From Nyssa sinensis (Eukaryota > Streptophyta > Magnoliopsida > Cornales > Nyssaceae): a stretch of 64,000 nt of DNA. Position 1 is the stretch's first letter. Each line of letters opens with the position of its first letter. The position numbers and the translations under genes were made by a program. Below are positions 37,961-50,439 of this stretch, one piece after another. The notes below the pieces were generated by a model. That model was not told the DNA's origin, searched no databases, and saw nothing but the letters and a program-made list of their open reading frames with translations. The stretch is taken from the NCBI GenBank assembly GCA_008638375.1, contig CM018049.1, positions 310,001-374,000 on the forward strand. Direction: 5' to 3'.

Positions 37961-40084
37961 TACCCATTTAATAAAATAATTAAATAATTATTTAATTATT
38001 TAATTAACTTTTCAGGGGCTTAAATGAATAATTTCTCAAAAATCTAGGCCACTGTATAATATTCAAAACTGTTAGGGGTTAAACTGTAATATCAGAAAAC
38101 ATTTGGGGGTTCAAAACTAACTTTATAATTTAAGGGTTCAGACCAAACAGTTTAGGGGTTCAGGAATTGAACCGGTCCAGAATCACTGTGAACCAACCGG
38201 TTCACTGCCCTTAAGAGAACCGGGATAAGATATCCCTGTTATCCTCGGTTTGGACAGACCCAGTTCAGATCTCAATTTATTAACGCCGTATCCAAACAGT
38301 CGGAATTCGATTTTTAAAACAAAACAGTAACCTCAAAACGGCGTAGTTTCATTAATGCGGTGGCACGCTCACTGCCCGACACGTGTATGAGTCGACTGGG
38401 CCAACTCGGCTTGACTCGGTCAATTCGGCCGAGTCAACTCTGTCTTCCTTATCGAATGACCCGTTCGTTGCCCTAATTTACAGTTTGTTCTTGTTTAATT
38501 TCGTGACATTTTAGCCACGGTTTTCAACATGTTTTGATCCCAATCGATTCCTGGAGTCTATACCAACAACTTGGCATCGGTTTCATTGATCGAATCAAGC
38601 TCAATTGCTTGATCTATAGAAGAATAGCCGAAACGATAATTTGGCTATTAAATCCTCATTTCTCCACCAAATCACACGAGGTTTGGTTGTTATGACCGTA
38701 TGTTCATGGGTATCAATATCCCATTCCAAGATCGTGGTTTAGAGGCCTAATTTTGGAGTTGGGTTCCATGGCCGAAACCAATAACTTCAGTTTTGAGGGC
38801 CTTCCAGTGTGATTTTGGGTCGTGGATGGTAATATTTGGGATCCTAGAAAGGTCTAGATCAGTTCTTGACAAACGTAAAGTCGTTTGGTTGAGGTCGATT
38901 CAGACCTGCAACCCGAGGTCCATCAATGGCGGTTTTGTTACAGTTTTGGGTTTCTAGGCTTATCCGACTGTCCCAATTGATTCAGAACAATTCCAAGGTC
39001 TCACAGGAACATATATATAAACGGTTCATATAGCTTAAAAATATCAGAAACAATTCCAGATTTAAACAGAAAAATTATGGCAGTTTGGTTGGTTTACCTT
39101 GGTTCGGTGGCTTCCTTTCTTCATGGCTTGGTTCAGGCAAGACCTCACTAGTTGCCTCAGTTCAGTCGGAATGCTCAGTCCTCCTCTTCCTCCATAGGGC
39201 ATCTCCATGGTTACACCCATTGCTCCACATATACATGCATACAAAGTTGTATACACAAGCCATGGACACCATCATCTCACTCTCTCTCTCTCTATAGATC
39301 AGTGCACAAAGCTCTCTATACAGATCTGATTTTCTTCCCCCCATGCATATATGGAGATTGTATATCCATATCATATTTTTTCTTGATGTTTCATCTCCCC
39401 AAATGCATGATGGCATTGCATGCAATTTGGTTGGGAGGAAGGTGTAATCATGGGATAATAGGCATGATGGCTCTGGCATAGGGTGATGCATGCTGAGGTG
39501 TTGCATGCTTGTGTATTGGCCACTTTGGGTGAATGGCCAAATCTGAATGGTATTTAAATATATATCTTTGCATATATATTTACAAATATGCTCCTATCCT
39601 AGTTGGTATTTTTTTGGTAAACTGAATTCTGCCCAGTTTGGTCAAGGGATCAAATCCTCTTGGCCACATTTTTTTTGGTCTTTTTCCATATTTCGGGTCA
39701 AGGCCACGTTTGGTTGCGCAGTAATTCAATTTTCAATGTTTGCTACATAACTTTCCTTTCGTAGCTCCTTTTTCGACGCGGTTTCTTCCGATCAGTTTCT
39801 ATTTCAGTTATCTTCAGTGTCAGGGGTTTCGTGTCATTTATTAATCATCCGGGATTCCCGGGTTAGCTAATTCGGATTCCGTTGGTGTTAAAACGACGTT
39901 ATTTCACCGAATTAATCAGTAATCGGGTTCGGGTATTATACCATTCTCTCCAGACATATTTAATTATTTTAATCAGTCTATCATAACCGTCGGGATTATG
40001 ATTAATTCCCTTAACCATTCATTAAGTCAGTGCTAATTAATAATTAACAAATAATTATTAATTACGCAAGGTCGGGGTGTTACA

Positions 40085-40694
40085 GATCCTCTATTTCGAG
40101 TACCCCATTGTTAAAAATATTCTTCACTATAAAAGGGTCTGTCCACCTAGACCTGAGTTTTCTTGGGTGTTTATAGAGTCTAGAGTCATATAAGAACACT
40201 CGATCATTAGGCTTAAAAGTTTTTCTCAAAATATTTTTATCATGAAACGCTTTCATTTTCACTCGATCAGCAATGCTCCAACCTATGGCTGACCTATGCT
40301 GACTTAGGGTCTGAATTGATGTCTCACCTTGAAACTCAAACAATTCAAATGAGATAATAAGAGGAAAAGTATCACCTAGACCAAGGAAAGTAGGCAAAGG
40401 CTTCAATTCAACTTTGGATGCTTCCACACTTGAAGGAATTTGCACTTCACTTGTTTTAGGCAACTCCTCAAACTTCGGTTGCCATCCCCGTGCTCTATAA
40501 TCTTGAGTTCTGTCAAAAATAGCACAAACATTAACCACATCAGATGGATCAGAAATATAATCAAACTCAGAATTAACAAGAAAATGCTCAGGAGGATCAG
40601 AATCATGAGTTATAGTAACTCCCCTATCCATGAGTGAATCAATCATGTACGTCTGGCAGCACTCGTCTTCCTCTTTTTGGTTGTTTTGCAACAT
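40085..40694 (-). pseudogene. pol: Fusion of pre-RT region to integrase C-terminus by in-frame deletion
   Basis: One continuous minus-strand frame of about 204 codons. Residues about 1-140 are the linker upstream of RT in Athila/Tat pol: WQPKFEELP, LELKPLP-like VELKPLPTFLG and HRSAIGWSIAD. At about 40262-40268 it passes directly into the integrase C-terminal domain: KMKAFHDKNILRK, FLYDSRL and KLRSRWTDPFIVK. All RT motifs, RNase H and the integrase HHCC and DDE core are missing, yet the frame stays open. It is in a different frame from the protease upstream; an A-rich run near 40680 is the likely frameshift site. The LTR-A2 insertion at 40084 then cuts the integrase tail. The remnant has no enzymatic core. 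Confidence 0.88.
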
Positions 40695-41351
40695 GGAAGA
40701 TATTCACCTCAAAAGTCATGTTCTTAAAAGATAGCTTCATGAGCCCATTCCTACAATTAATAAGAGCATTAGCAGTGGCAAGGAAAGGCCTACCTAAAAT
40801 CAAAGGAATTTTTGAATTAGAGTCAACAACAGAGCTAGTGTCAAGGATTATGAAATCAACAGGATAATAAAATTTATCAATTTGAATCAGAACATCCTCT
40901 ACCACACCCCGTGGCGCTCTGACTGAACGGTCAGCCAATTGCAATACCACAGAACTTGGTTTGATCTCTCCCAACCCCAACTGCAAGTAAATAGAATAAG
41001 GCATTAAATTCACACTAGCTCATAAATCAAGCAAAGCTTGTCTAAACTCATGATTTCCAATGCTGCATGCAATGGTTGGACAACCAGGATCCTTGTACTT
41101 GGGAGGAATCCTCTGCTCAATTAGAGCACTAACTTGCTCTGTCAGAAATGTTGTCTTCTTCACATGGTGCTTCCTCTTAACTGTACACAAATCTTTAAGA
41201 ACTTTTACATAAGTAAGAACTTGTTTAATCACATGCAAAAGAGGAAGATTGATTTTTACCTGCCTGAGATTCTCTAGGATTTCATTGTTAGGATCCAAAG
41301 TGAACTAGGTTGATTTTAAAGCTTGTGGGAATGGTACCTTAACAGGGCTTT
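40639..41351 (-). pseudogene. pol: Athila-like protease region with stop at the active site
   Basis: The linker (ILENLRQVKINLPLLHVIKQ) is followed by TEQVSALIEQRIPPKYKDPG and IACSIGNHEF. The protease segment A-L-L-D-L-stop-A-S-V-N-L-M-P has its stop, a TGA at 41020-41022, where the family has the active-site Gly (LDLGAS). Downstream are LQLADRSVRAPRGVVEDVL and IPLILGRPFLAT, typical of Athila/Tat proteases. The catalytic Asp is present, but the peptide would end one residue after the following Leu. The left side changes frame near 40680. On the right it is cut by the LTR-A insertion at 41352; the same polyprotein resumes at 45602. Confidence 0.9.
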
Positions 41352-41529
41352 TGTAATATCCCGACCCGGGATACCGGGTCATATGGCACGTATTTCGAGA
41401 TAAAGAAAATTGTGTAAAAATATTTACAGCAAAGGAAATAATTAATTATTTATTTATATGAAATTATTAACTCTAATTATGATTAAATAAATTTGAACAC
41501 ACAAACACACACTTTATGGTGTATTGTGT

Positions 41530-41740
41530 GTATGATATAAAGTGTATAAAAGTATATATATACACATGTCCATGTATAAGTATGTATATATAAATAGTTA
41601 AAATATTATTAAAATTATAAAGTTATATTAATACCAATATCAAGTGAACAGTAGTGCAAGTGGGTGTGTGTGTGTGTCGGCTGTGTGTGTGAGTGTGTGT
41701 AGGTGAGTTTGTGTGTGTATATATAATATACATATAACAC
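41530..41740. repeat. GT/TA microsatellite block
   Basis: TATATA and GTGTGT runs near the sense start of the LTR, equivalent to blocks at 31390-31660 and 7671-7870. Confidence 0.9.
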
Positions 41741-42784
41741 AAAAAATATCAAGATCCATTTAATGTAAGCTGCCAAAATGGAAAAGCAGAATTAATGGAG
41801 TGTAAGATAGGTTGATAAGGTCAAAAATAGAGGCTGCAAAGGTGTAGAGAGAGAAGGAGAAAATAAAGAGAGAGAAGGGTCGGTGGTGAGAGTTTAAAAG
41901 GCCAAGGCATGCAAAGCATGCTTGGTTCGTAAGAAACTGATCCTGGAGAGCATTAGGAAGCTAAAGGAAGAAGAAGTAGAGAATCAGAGAGAGTGAAAGA
42001 CACAGAACATCAAAAACAGGTATTTTCTCTCTCTAAAAATATAGAATGGATATGAACTGTTTTAGAGTTTGTTTTCTTTATATGATGTTCAATATACGTT
42101 TAAAGTTGAACCATGCATGGAAATCTAGTATTAGAGCACTTTAAAAAGGAAACCCAAGAACGACTGCCATGGATGACCTTCAAAAGAACAGGTCTGAAAT
42201 GGGTGAAAATAAATCGGTTCTAGGCTACCAAGACCTCAAGATGAGGTCAAAGGGGTTTCAGAAATACCACTACGCGATCAAAAAATCAAAAGAAAAGCCT
42301 TCCAAAAATGGAGTTGCAGGTACGGGTTACAAGACCCAGTCCCTGAACCTCACTATTTAACCGACCATTATGAACGGAATATGAAACCTCTTAAGTAGAG
42401 GAACAAAACAAGCCAAGCCTCATCGAAAATGGTCAAGAAATGAGCATGAACCGAGTGTAATACAGGTTTACCTATCGCGACCAAAACCGAGCACACGAAC
42501 CATTTTTAATCCTTCAAATGAATGCCAAGCTGGTCAGTTGTGTCTTAGGAATAATTTGGGACCAAAACAGTGGAGATTGGCTGAGTAGAAACCCACGAAA
42601 TAGAGAGAAATGGAAGACTGCAACTAGGGTTTTTCAGTCAGTCGAAGTGGTAAAGAAGAAGGCGGGTCAACTCGGCCTTTATATGAGGCTGAGTCAACTC
42701 GGACAGGTGGCAGCCTCTGGGCTTGCCACCGATTAAATAGAACGACGGCGTTTTGAATGGGGTTGATTTAAATTGGACGCTAGG

Positions 42785-42807
42785 GCTGACGTCATCATGA
42801 CGTCAGC
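42785..42807. promoter_or_regulatory. Double TGACGTCA palindrome (copy at 41352)
   Basis: Same inverted pair of CRE/TGA-type cores as at 30335, with spacer TCA because this copy is inverted. Confidence 0.55.
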
Positions 42808-43079
42808 CACATGTAAATAAACCAGATAGACCGGTTGGTTTATGACTAGACCAGACCGGTTCACTTATTCTTGGACCGAACCCTCTGGTTTTCTGTTTTA
42901 TTTAAAATAAATAAACCAACACTCTTTGTATTTACGGATTGACCCCAGAATTTCTGGACAATCCTATTATGGCCCAACTGATGAGGAATTTATGCATTTA
43001 GACCCCTGGAAGAATAATTAAATAATTAAATAATTAATTTAATTATTTAATAAATAAGTAAAATTACTATTTTGCCCTT

Positions 43080-43660
43080 GGGTCATAAATAGAGCAAATG
43101 AAGTCCAAATTAAACATGTGAATAGTGTATTCCAACTATTTTGGATATTCTGAAGCCAATGGTAGGGTCCGTTTTACGAGACAGGGCCTGAAAAATAAAA
43201 ACACATAAGGGGTAAATGACCAAAATACCCCTGACCAAAATTAACAAGTTATTAGTGTATTCTTACTATCTTGGACCTTCTGAGTCCAATGGTGAGGTCC
43301 ACAACACGAAATGGGGTCCCGAAAAATAAAGACACGTAAAGGGGTAAAAAGACCAAAATACCCCTGGTACCTCTAAAGCCAAAATGAAATTAGGGAAGGT
43401 CGAAATTAACTTTCTTTGACATCCCGGACTCAAAAATGGAGTCCAAATTACGAAACGAAGTACAGAAAAATATGACACGTAAAACGATAAATGACCATTT
43501 TGCCCTTTTACATATAACAGTCCGAATTAAATGTTAGGAAAGCCTAAACCGACTTTCTTCGACACTCCGGACTCAATGGTAGAGTCTATTCGACCAAAAG
43601 AAATGTCTAAAATAAAAAGACATAAAATTTGATGAATAGCATCTGTTAGATGACTATGAA
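43080..43660. repeat. Hairpin-module array in the 41352 LTR-A copy
   Basis: Modules in reverse orientation to those of 3889. A perfect GGACTC/GAGTCC hairpin is at 43426-43444, and a GGACTC...GAGTC pair is near 43568. Confidence 0.7.
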
Positions 43661-43973
43661 CTGAAATAATGCCAAAGTACTAATACTAAGGCATGTACGA
43701 GAAACGAAATACGAAAAGACACGACACGTAAACATGTCAAATAAATAACTTTAAATTAAAGTTAATGGAACTCCCAGAAGAGTATAAATTGAAATAAATT
43801 CAATTTCTAACATATTAAATTGTGTCATAGGTTAAGAATACGAGTTACGTTAAGTACATATGAATTTATGAAATCATTGTAGGACCAATACGATTTAAGC
43901 ATAAGTTAAGGAATATCGAGATGATATTACAATGAATGTGAAGTTGATGAGATATTTATGAATTGTTCTTAAG

Positions 43974-44027
43974 AACTACAAGGAAAGTGGGAAAGCGCAT
44001 TATTAGCACTAACCCTAAAGAACCAAG
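43974..44027 (+). other. Conserved small leader exon (copy at 41352)
   Basis: The acceptor-like TTGTTCTTAAG precedes AACTACAAGG; the donor CCAAG|GTGAGTAACCC follows. Length is 54 nt. Confidence 0.5.
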
Positions 44028-44599
44028 GTGAGTAACCCTGTGTTTGAATTGGAGATTTAACTCCATGGATTTAAAAAGGTTTTAAGTTCAAAGATATGAA
44101 GTATTTGAAATTTCAAATTCAGTATTTACATGACGTAGTTTTAAATTGTTCTATTTTATAACCCCATTGTGACATGCTTAGTGATTGGTTTCTGCAACAG
44201 TTTTCCTTCAAATACTTTTCAGCATGTCTAGTTAAAATGCAATTATTGTTAAATATCCTGAATTTGCTTATTTCAAGTATACGAAGATTTTACGAAGTTA
44301 TGAAAAGTAATTATGAGAAAAGTTACATGATAAATGTTTTATAAGATAATGGTGCATAAGCACATAGACAGGATTTTGGGTTACATACGAACTCAATTGC
44401 CATGTGACAAGATTTTGGGTTACATACGAACTCAATTGACTGTCAAATGCCCGGTAGCAGGACCTAGTCCCCCAGGCAATAAGATATCTCCATTTATAAG
44501 TAAGATGGGAGTCCGGTTCGAAACGGATTCCACTAATGGAAGTGATAAGATGACAAATGATTTGAAAATGAAAGCAGGTTTTACCCTCATTTTCAATGT

Positions 44600-45005
44600 A
44601 CATATGTTTTGAGTTTTATATACTCTATTTAAGAAATACATGTTATGTTATATGTTTTGAAGTTCATGAGTATAAGTATAGCTTGAATACTTTAAATGTT
44701 TCAAAGCTATTGTTTTACGAAATGCATATGTTTTGAGTTATATACTCTATTTGACGAAGTATAAGTATAGCTTGAATACTTTAAATGTTTCAAAGCTATT
44801 GTTTTACGAAATGCATATGTTTTGAGTTATATACTCTATTTGACGAAGTATAAGTATAGCTTGAATACTTTAAATGTTCAAAGCTATTGTTTTATGAAAT
44901 GCATATGTTTTGAGTTATATACTCTATTTGACAAAGTATGAGTTTAGCTTGAATACTTTAAATGTTTCAAAGCTACATGATTTAAGGAATGCATATATTC
45001 TGTAT
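44600..45005. repeat. About 89-bp tandem repeat, four units
   Basis: TGTTTTACGAAATGCATATG recurs at 44711 and 44800, and with one change at 44888. Each unit holds GAGTTATATACTCTATTT and GCTTGAATACTTTAAATG. Confidence 0.9.
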
Positions 45006-45601
45006 TCAAAGTATACGAATAATTGGCGGTGATTATTTTACAAACTCTTATGTACTAAACCATTATGTACTAAACCACTGCTAATTGAAAACCCCATGAC
45101 GAATACTGGAATTTGCTCACAAGCTTAGATTAGCTTACCCGGACTTTGTTCGGACCCCCCTTTCAGGTAATTAGCAGCAGTCTTGACTTAAGGACGATGG
45201 CGATGAGTCTAGCTGTTTTGGAATGATATGTTTAAGTAGTTCTTCTGAAGAACCGATGAACTCTAGTAGTACCTTTGTATTAGTAGACAATGTAAGAATA
45301 TGTATTAAGCCCTCAGGGCAACTGAACATGTATTGTATTAATGTTATAAGTCTTTAAGTTTTAGTTATACTCTGAACGTGTAACCATGTATGCTATGAAA
45401 AGAGCGGCAGTATCGGACGGATGTGCGTAAATTTAAATAAGAAAAGAAAAGAAAAAGTTTTTCACGCTTCCGCAAAATGTATGTTGCACTTCTATTCGAT
45501 ACCGCTGCATATGCGAGCCTTGTCTCGAGGCCTTCGGGTCTCGGGGCGGCGGTCGCGATTCGATAATCTGCACAGGGTGGGTTTCGGGTCGTGACATCTT
45601 T

Positions 45602-46514
45602 TTGTCACCTCTAGGTCCTTGGGCAGCTCAGCATTACTACTATCTTGATCCTTTTCCACATCCTCCGATTTGTCCATTGTCGGGATGTGTAAGGACTTAC
45701 CATTTCGAGTCACAATGGCGTTTGCATCCTTCAAATTCTCTTGCGCCATGTGTTGACCATGAGGTGTGGACTGAGCTTGGGAAGGGAATCTGCCTCGCTC
45801 ATTCACACTCAAAGAGCTCATCAATTTGGACAATTGGCTCTTTATCTCCTTACTTTATTCCACAACCTACGTAATCAAAGATTCAAACTTTTGGTTAGTC
45901 TTACCCTGTGCTTCAATAAAAGTATGCAAAGTGTCTTCTAAAGAATTCCTAGAAGATGAGGATGCATGATATGGTGCAGGGTAAGATCTAGGAGGTTGTG
46001 CAGGTGGTGGTGCAGGTGGCTGGTTATCAGACTTCCAGCTAAAATTGGGGTGATTGTGCCACCCTGTATTGTAGGTCTCAGAGAAGGGTGTGAAAGGTTT
46101 CTTGTACATACCTAAGGTATTACCTTGTTCCTCATACATCCCTCTCATCTCAGCAAATGTAGGACACTCTTGGGTGAGGTGATCTACCCCGCCACACACA
46201 AACCATGGTCTAAAAGACTCTACATGATTAGCTAAGTGTGTTGGCTTTAAGTCTCTAGCCTTTAACACCTCTAACTCCTTAGTGAGTATCTCAACCTTAG
46301 CTTTCAAGTTACCCTCCTCCTTGAGATGGTAAATTCCCCCACTATTTTGGTTCCCTGTAGGTCGTGACTTATTTGTGCTCTCAAGAGCACTAGGTCTTGT
46401 CCAAGTGTGAGCTTTTTCAGCAAGCTCATTAAGGTACTATATGACCCCATCAAGATCTTCTACAAAAACTCACCATTACACATCATCTCTACAAATTGGC
46501 ATTCTCTAGGTATA
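45602..46514 (-). pseudogene. gag: C-terminal gag of the Athila-like element with altered zinc knuckle
   Basis: The minus-strand frame starts just after the LTR-A2 insertion and is first broken by TAG and a frame change around 46430. It then includes a coiled-coil-like stretch (KAKVEILTKELEVLKAR). The single CCHC knuckle reads W-F-V-C-G-G-V-D-H-L-T-Q-E-C: the second Cys, His and third Cys are in place, but the first Cys is Trp (TGG near 46204). A Pro-rich segment (PPAPPPAQPPRSYPAPYH) and a basic tail follow, and the frame runs into LTR-A at 45596. Gag binds and packages element RNA; loss of one zinc ligand should impair this. The order and spacing match Athila/Tat gag. Confidence 0.88.
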
Positions 46515-48189
46515 AGTTCTGTAACACCCCGACTCTGTATAATTAATAATTAAATAATTAATTATTAATTAGTACCGGCTTAGGGAATAATTAAGGAAAT
46601 TAACCTTAATCTCCCGGTGGTCACACTAGACCAATAGAATGACAAAACATGTCCGAGAATAGGGTATAATACCCGAACCTAATTATCCATTAATTAGGTG
46701 AAATAATGTCAATTTAACATTGACGGAATTCGAATTAGTTAATCCCGAAAATCTCGAATGATTAATAAATGACACGGAACCTCTGACACTGTAGATAACT
46801 GAAATAGAAACTGACCGGAAGAAACCGCACCGAAAAAGGAGTTACGGAATGAAAGTTATGAGGCAAACATCAGAAACTGAATTAATGCGCAGCCAAACAG
46901 GGCCTTAGCCCAAAATGTGGAAAAATGGCCAAATTGGTGGTCAAGGGGAATTGAACCCTTGACCTATGGAGGGAAAGAATTTTATCCAAAAAATTTATCA
47001 GTTGGGCTACCCAGACCTTTGTGCATTTATATACAACTTAATTATATATATCCCTGAATTAACCAAGCCCCACCTCAAATTGGACCAATGAGATTACATG
47101 CAAACCCCATATGATTGGTTTGCATCAGCCCACCTCAGCCCTAGGTCCCACTGATTCTCTGATGTATACATTTAGAGATGTATATGTATAGGTATGTGTG
47201 ATATTATATATATAGATGTATATGTATATATTACAAAAAAAGACTGATCTTTGCTAGTTAAAGAAGAGAAAACAGATCTGTTGGGGGTGAGTCAGACCTG
47301 CCATTGAGAGAAATAGAAAGAAATTGGAGGGCTGCCATGGTGAGCTTGCATGTGCATGCAAAGTGTGTGTCCATGGTGTGTACATTCATGGAGATGCACC
47401 AAAGGAGGACTGAGGCACTGAGGCACGACTGGTTGAGAGACTCTGAGGTGCCAAGGGTCACCACCAAGCTTGCTTGGAGGACATGGGTCGACTAGGAGGT
47501 AAACACAAAAAACTGCAAAAATTTCTGTTTAGATCTTCACACTGTTTCTGATAATTTTGGTCCATGCAAACCATATATATATGCTCCTGTGAGACTCTAG
47601 AATTGCCCTAAATAAATTGGGAGGGTCGAATAGGGTAGAAAACATAAAACCGAGACCCAACCGCCATGGATGAAGTTTCCCTGTAGCAGGTCTGAAATGA
47701 CCTCAACCGAACTGATTTTCAATGGTCTAGAACTAATCTAGACACGAAGGGGGTTTAAAATATCGCCTTACGCGACCCAAAATCACACTAGAAGACCCTC
47801 AAATCTGGAATTATTCTTCTCGGCCGTGGAAGCCAAAATCTGAAATCGACTCCTAAACTAGATTTTGATAATGGGACTTGAAACCACATGACTCAAGGAT
47901 CATTTTAAAACAAACCTCACAACATTTGGTTGAGAAATAAGGATTTGCAACCGAGTTGCAGGTCCGGTTGTTCCCCACCTAGATCAAGCATTTTGACTTG
48001 ATTCGAAGCCCAATACCGATGCCAAAATGATGGCTTCACATCCAGAAACATTTTAGAATAAAAATCAGTTGGAAACCCTACTTGAAACTCCACGAAATTG
48101 GAGAAAAAAAACGGGACTGCAACTAGGGCAACAATACCCTGCACGATGGGGAAGACAGAGTCGACTCAGTCGACTCGCGTGTCAACCCA

Positions 48190-48199
48190 GACACGTGTC
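48190..48199. promoter_or_regulatory. G-box palindrome GACACGTGTC
   Basis: Perfect palindrome at the same relative position as in the copies at 3889 and 34551. Confidence 0.5.
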
Positions 48200-48639
48200 A
48201 CTCTACGGGCGTGCCACCGTTTTAATGGAACGGCACCGTTTGGCTTACCTGATTTGTTTTAAATCAAATTCTGTCTGTTTGGATGCGGAACTAATAAATT
48301 AAAACCAGGTTTTGGGGATAAGCTATCCGAGGATTAAGGGCCAAATTTGGGGTTAACCAGGATATCTAATTCCGGTTTTCTGAAGGTCACAGAACCGGTT
48401 GGTTTTTAAGAATTGTGAACCGGTTCACTGCTTGAACCCTAGAACCGTTTGGTTTGAACCCTAATTTTATGTAATTATGTTTTGAACCCCAAATACTTTC
48501 TGAAATTACGGATTTGTCCCCCACTGTTTTGTAAAATTACACAGTGGCCCAGACTTTTGAAAATTTATACATTTAAGCCCTGAATAAATTAATTAAATAA
48601 TAAAATAATTATTTAATTATTTTATTAAATAGGTAAAAT

Positions 48640-49780
48640 TACAATTTTACCCCTGGACATTAAATATGTCAAACGAAGTCCAAATTAAGTAAATAAATAG
48701 TGTATTTCCACTATTTCAAATATTCTGGACTCAATGGTACAGTCCAAATTGGGAAATATAGTACCGAAAAATACAGACCTGTAAGTGATAAATTACTGTA
48801 CTGCCCCTGATGGCACCAGACCCAAATAAAAATATCAGATAGCCTATTTTGACTATCTCGGGCATTCTGGACTCAACGGTGAGGTCCGTTTAATGAACTG
48901 AGGTCCCGAAAAATACAGACACGTAGGTGTAAATGACTGAATTGCCCTTAATGATACCCAGGGCCGATTAAACATAACAGACAGTCCAACTTAATTATGT
49001 CGGACACTCTGGACCCAATGGTGAGGTCCATTTTATGACCTGACGTGCCGAAAAATACGACACACGAAATTACCAAATTACCCCTGATACCGTACGAGAC
49101 CTAAACAAAGTCCGATTGGGACGAAACTGATACCGGTAGGAGCCCAGACACTGGTGAGACTGTATACTTGATTAGATGACGAATCGGGGTCAGAATTACA
49201 CAAAATGTAAAATGACCAAACTACCCCTGAGCACTGTAAGTGCAAAGTAGAGGTCGAATAAAGGTCAAACTGATCTGATAAATTATCAGAGGGATAATTA
49301 TGAACACTGAAGGGCTAAATAAGACTCCGAGACAGTCAACGCGTAAAACGAGAAATGACCAATGTGTCCCGACGATCTAAAGCAGATACCAAATGAAGTC
49401 CAAAGGACTTACAAATTTATACATGAGATATATGGGACGTTCTGAGGACCATGATAGGGTCCGGGGCAAAAATGACAAAATTACCATTTTGCCCCTAAGA
49501 CTAAATAAGTACCCAACTGATACCGATTAAAGTCTAAAAGACTTAAAACTTCATATATACGATATATGGGATATTCTGAGGACCATAACAGGGTCCGGGA
49601 TAAGAATGGCAAAATTACCATTTTGCCCCTATGGTTAAAATGAGAACCTAACTGATACCGATTGGAGTCTAAAGGACGTAGAACTTTGTACTTAAGATAT
49701 AAAGACTATTCCGAAGACCACGACAGGGTCCGGGACAAGAATGGTAAAATTACCATTTTGCCCCTAAGGTTGAATGAGTG
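48640..49780. repeat. Hairpin modules and about 135-bp units in the 46520 LTR-A2
   Basis: TGGACT/AGTCCA at 48726-48746 and TGGACC/GGTCCA at 49010-49030, with a less regular module near 48869. From about 49390 the units carry GGTCCGGG and ATTACCATTTTGCCCCT. Confidence 0.75.
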
Positions 49781-49990
49781 CCTGACTGATAACAATTGAA
49801 GTCTAAATGACTTAGGATAATCCTAATAACTGCTAAGCCTAATTAAAGAATGAAATAGCCTCGGGTGAGACCCAATGGAAGGGCGATAGGCTACTAGGCT
49901 ATCTTAGGTAATCCGATAGATACCTAAGATGACGAATGAGACCTGAATGGATGAGTTCTGATCTGTCTGTGATTGATGATTATTATTCAG

Positions 49991-50062
49991 GATATACATG
50001 GAGATGCCTGACGTACCTGGAGGTTATCGGATTATTTATGCAAGGAAATTAGCGTAAAGTTT
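49991..50062 (+). other. Small leader exon of LTR-A2 with 19-aa ORF
   Basis: Acceptor TTATTATTCAG, 72-nt exon, donor GTGAGTAACTT. The frame at 49998-50057 encodes MEMPDVPGGYRIIYARKLA and a TAA. The A2 copy at 36534-36593 keeps 13 of these 19 residues, with the same start and stop. Confidence 0.5.
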
Positions 50063-50439
50063 GTGAGTAACTTCTGACACTGTTTTGATACTGTTTTGAT
50101 ACTGTCCCTTGATTTACTGATCTGTTTTGAATGCAATTATTTAAGTGCAAATATTTAAATGCATGTTTTCCGTACTATATCACTTATGACATGGTTTTAG
50201 TCTTTTTAAATAATTGACTATATTCCTGATCCCTGTGCTAGCATTCCGTACTGTTTTGCCCGTTTTGAACTGTTGAGATAAAATGGATATATTGAACCAT
50301 TATTTCTGAAACGATTAAATGAACCATGTGATATAGGCAAAGAACAACAATTTGTTGTATCGTACCGCTTTGTATAGTATACTGTCTGAATGCTATATTG
50401 TTTAAATGTATGTACTTAATGTACGCCCTTTGTACCACA

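Larger units (their letters stand above)
34551..40084 (-). mobile_element. Solo LTR, family LTR-A2 (5.53 kb), TSD GATCC
   Basis: Runs TGTCACATCCCGAACCCCAC...GGTCGGGGTGTTACA between GATCC at 34546-34550 and 40085-40089. It interrupts the integrase tail. No internal domain is present, so it is an unusually long solo LTR. In the sense (minus) direction it has an exon-1 donor at 39097/39098, an intron of about 2.5 kb, a 74-nt exon 2 (36527-36600) with a 19-aa frame and a large hypervariable repeat region. Confidence 0.92.
41352..45596 (+). mobile_element. LTR-A1 solo LTR (4.25 kb), imperfect TSD (G/T)CTTT
   Basis: Runs TGTAATATCCCGACCCGGG...GGTTTCGGGTCGTGACA. Flanks are GCTTT (41347-41351) and TCTTT (45597-45601), a 4-of-5 match. 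It interrupts the Athila-like gag/protease frame. Sense is plus: microsatellites (41530-41740), exon-1 donor at 42019/42020, double TGACGTCA palindrome at 42785-42807, module array (43080-43660), small exon (43974-44027) and about 89-bp repeats (44600-45005). Confidence 0.9.

Noticed and set aside
47304..47495. The 63-aa frame in exon 1 of the 46520 copy, starting near an ATGGAGATG, as a conserved protein.
   Set aside because: The 34551 copy has ATGGAGATG at the same place, but the following residues differ and the frame ends differently, so coding conservation is not supported.
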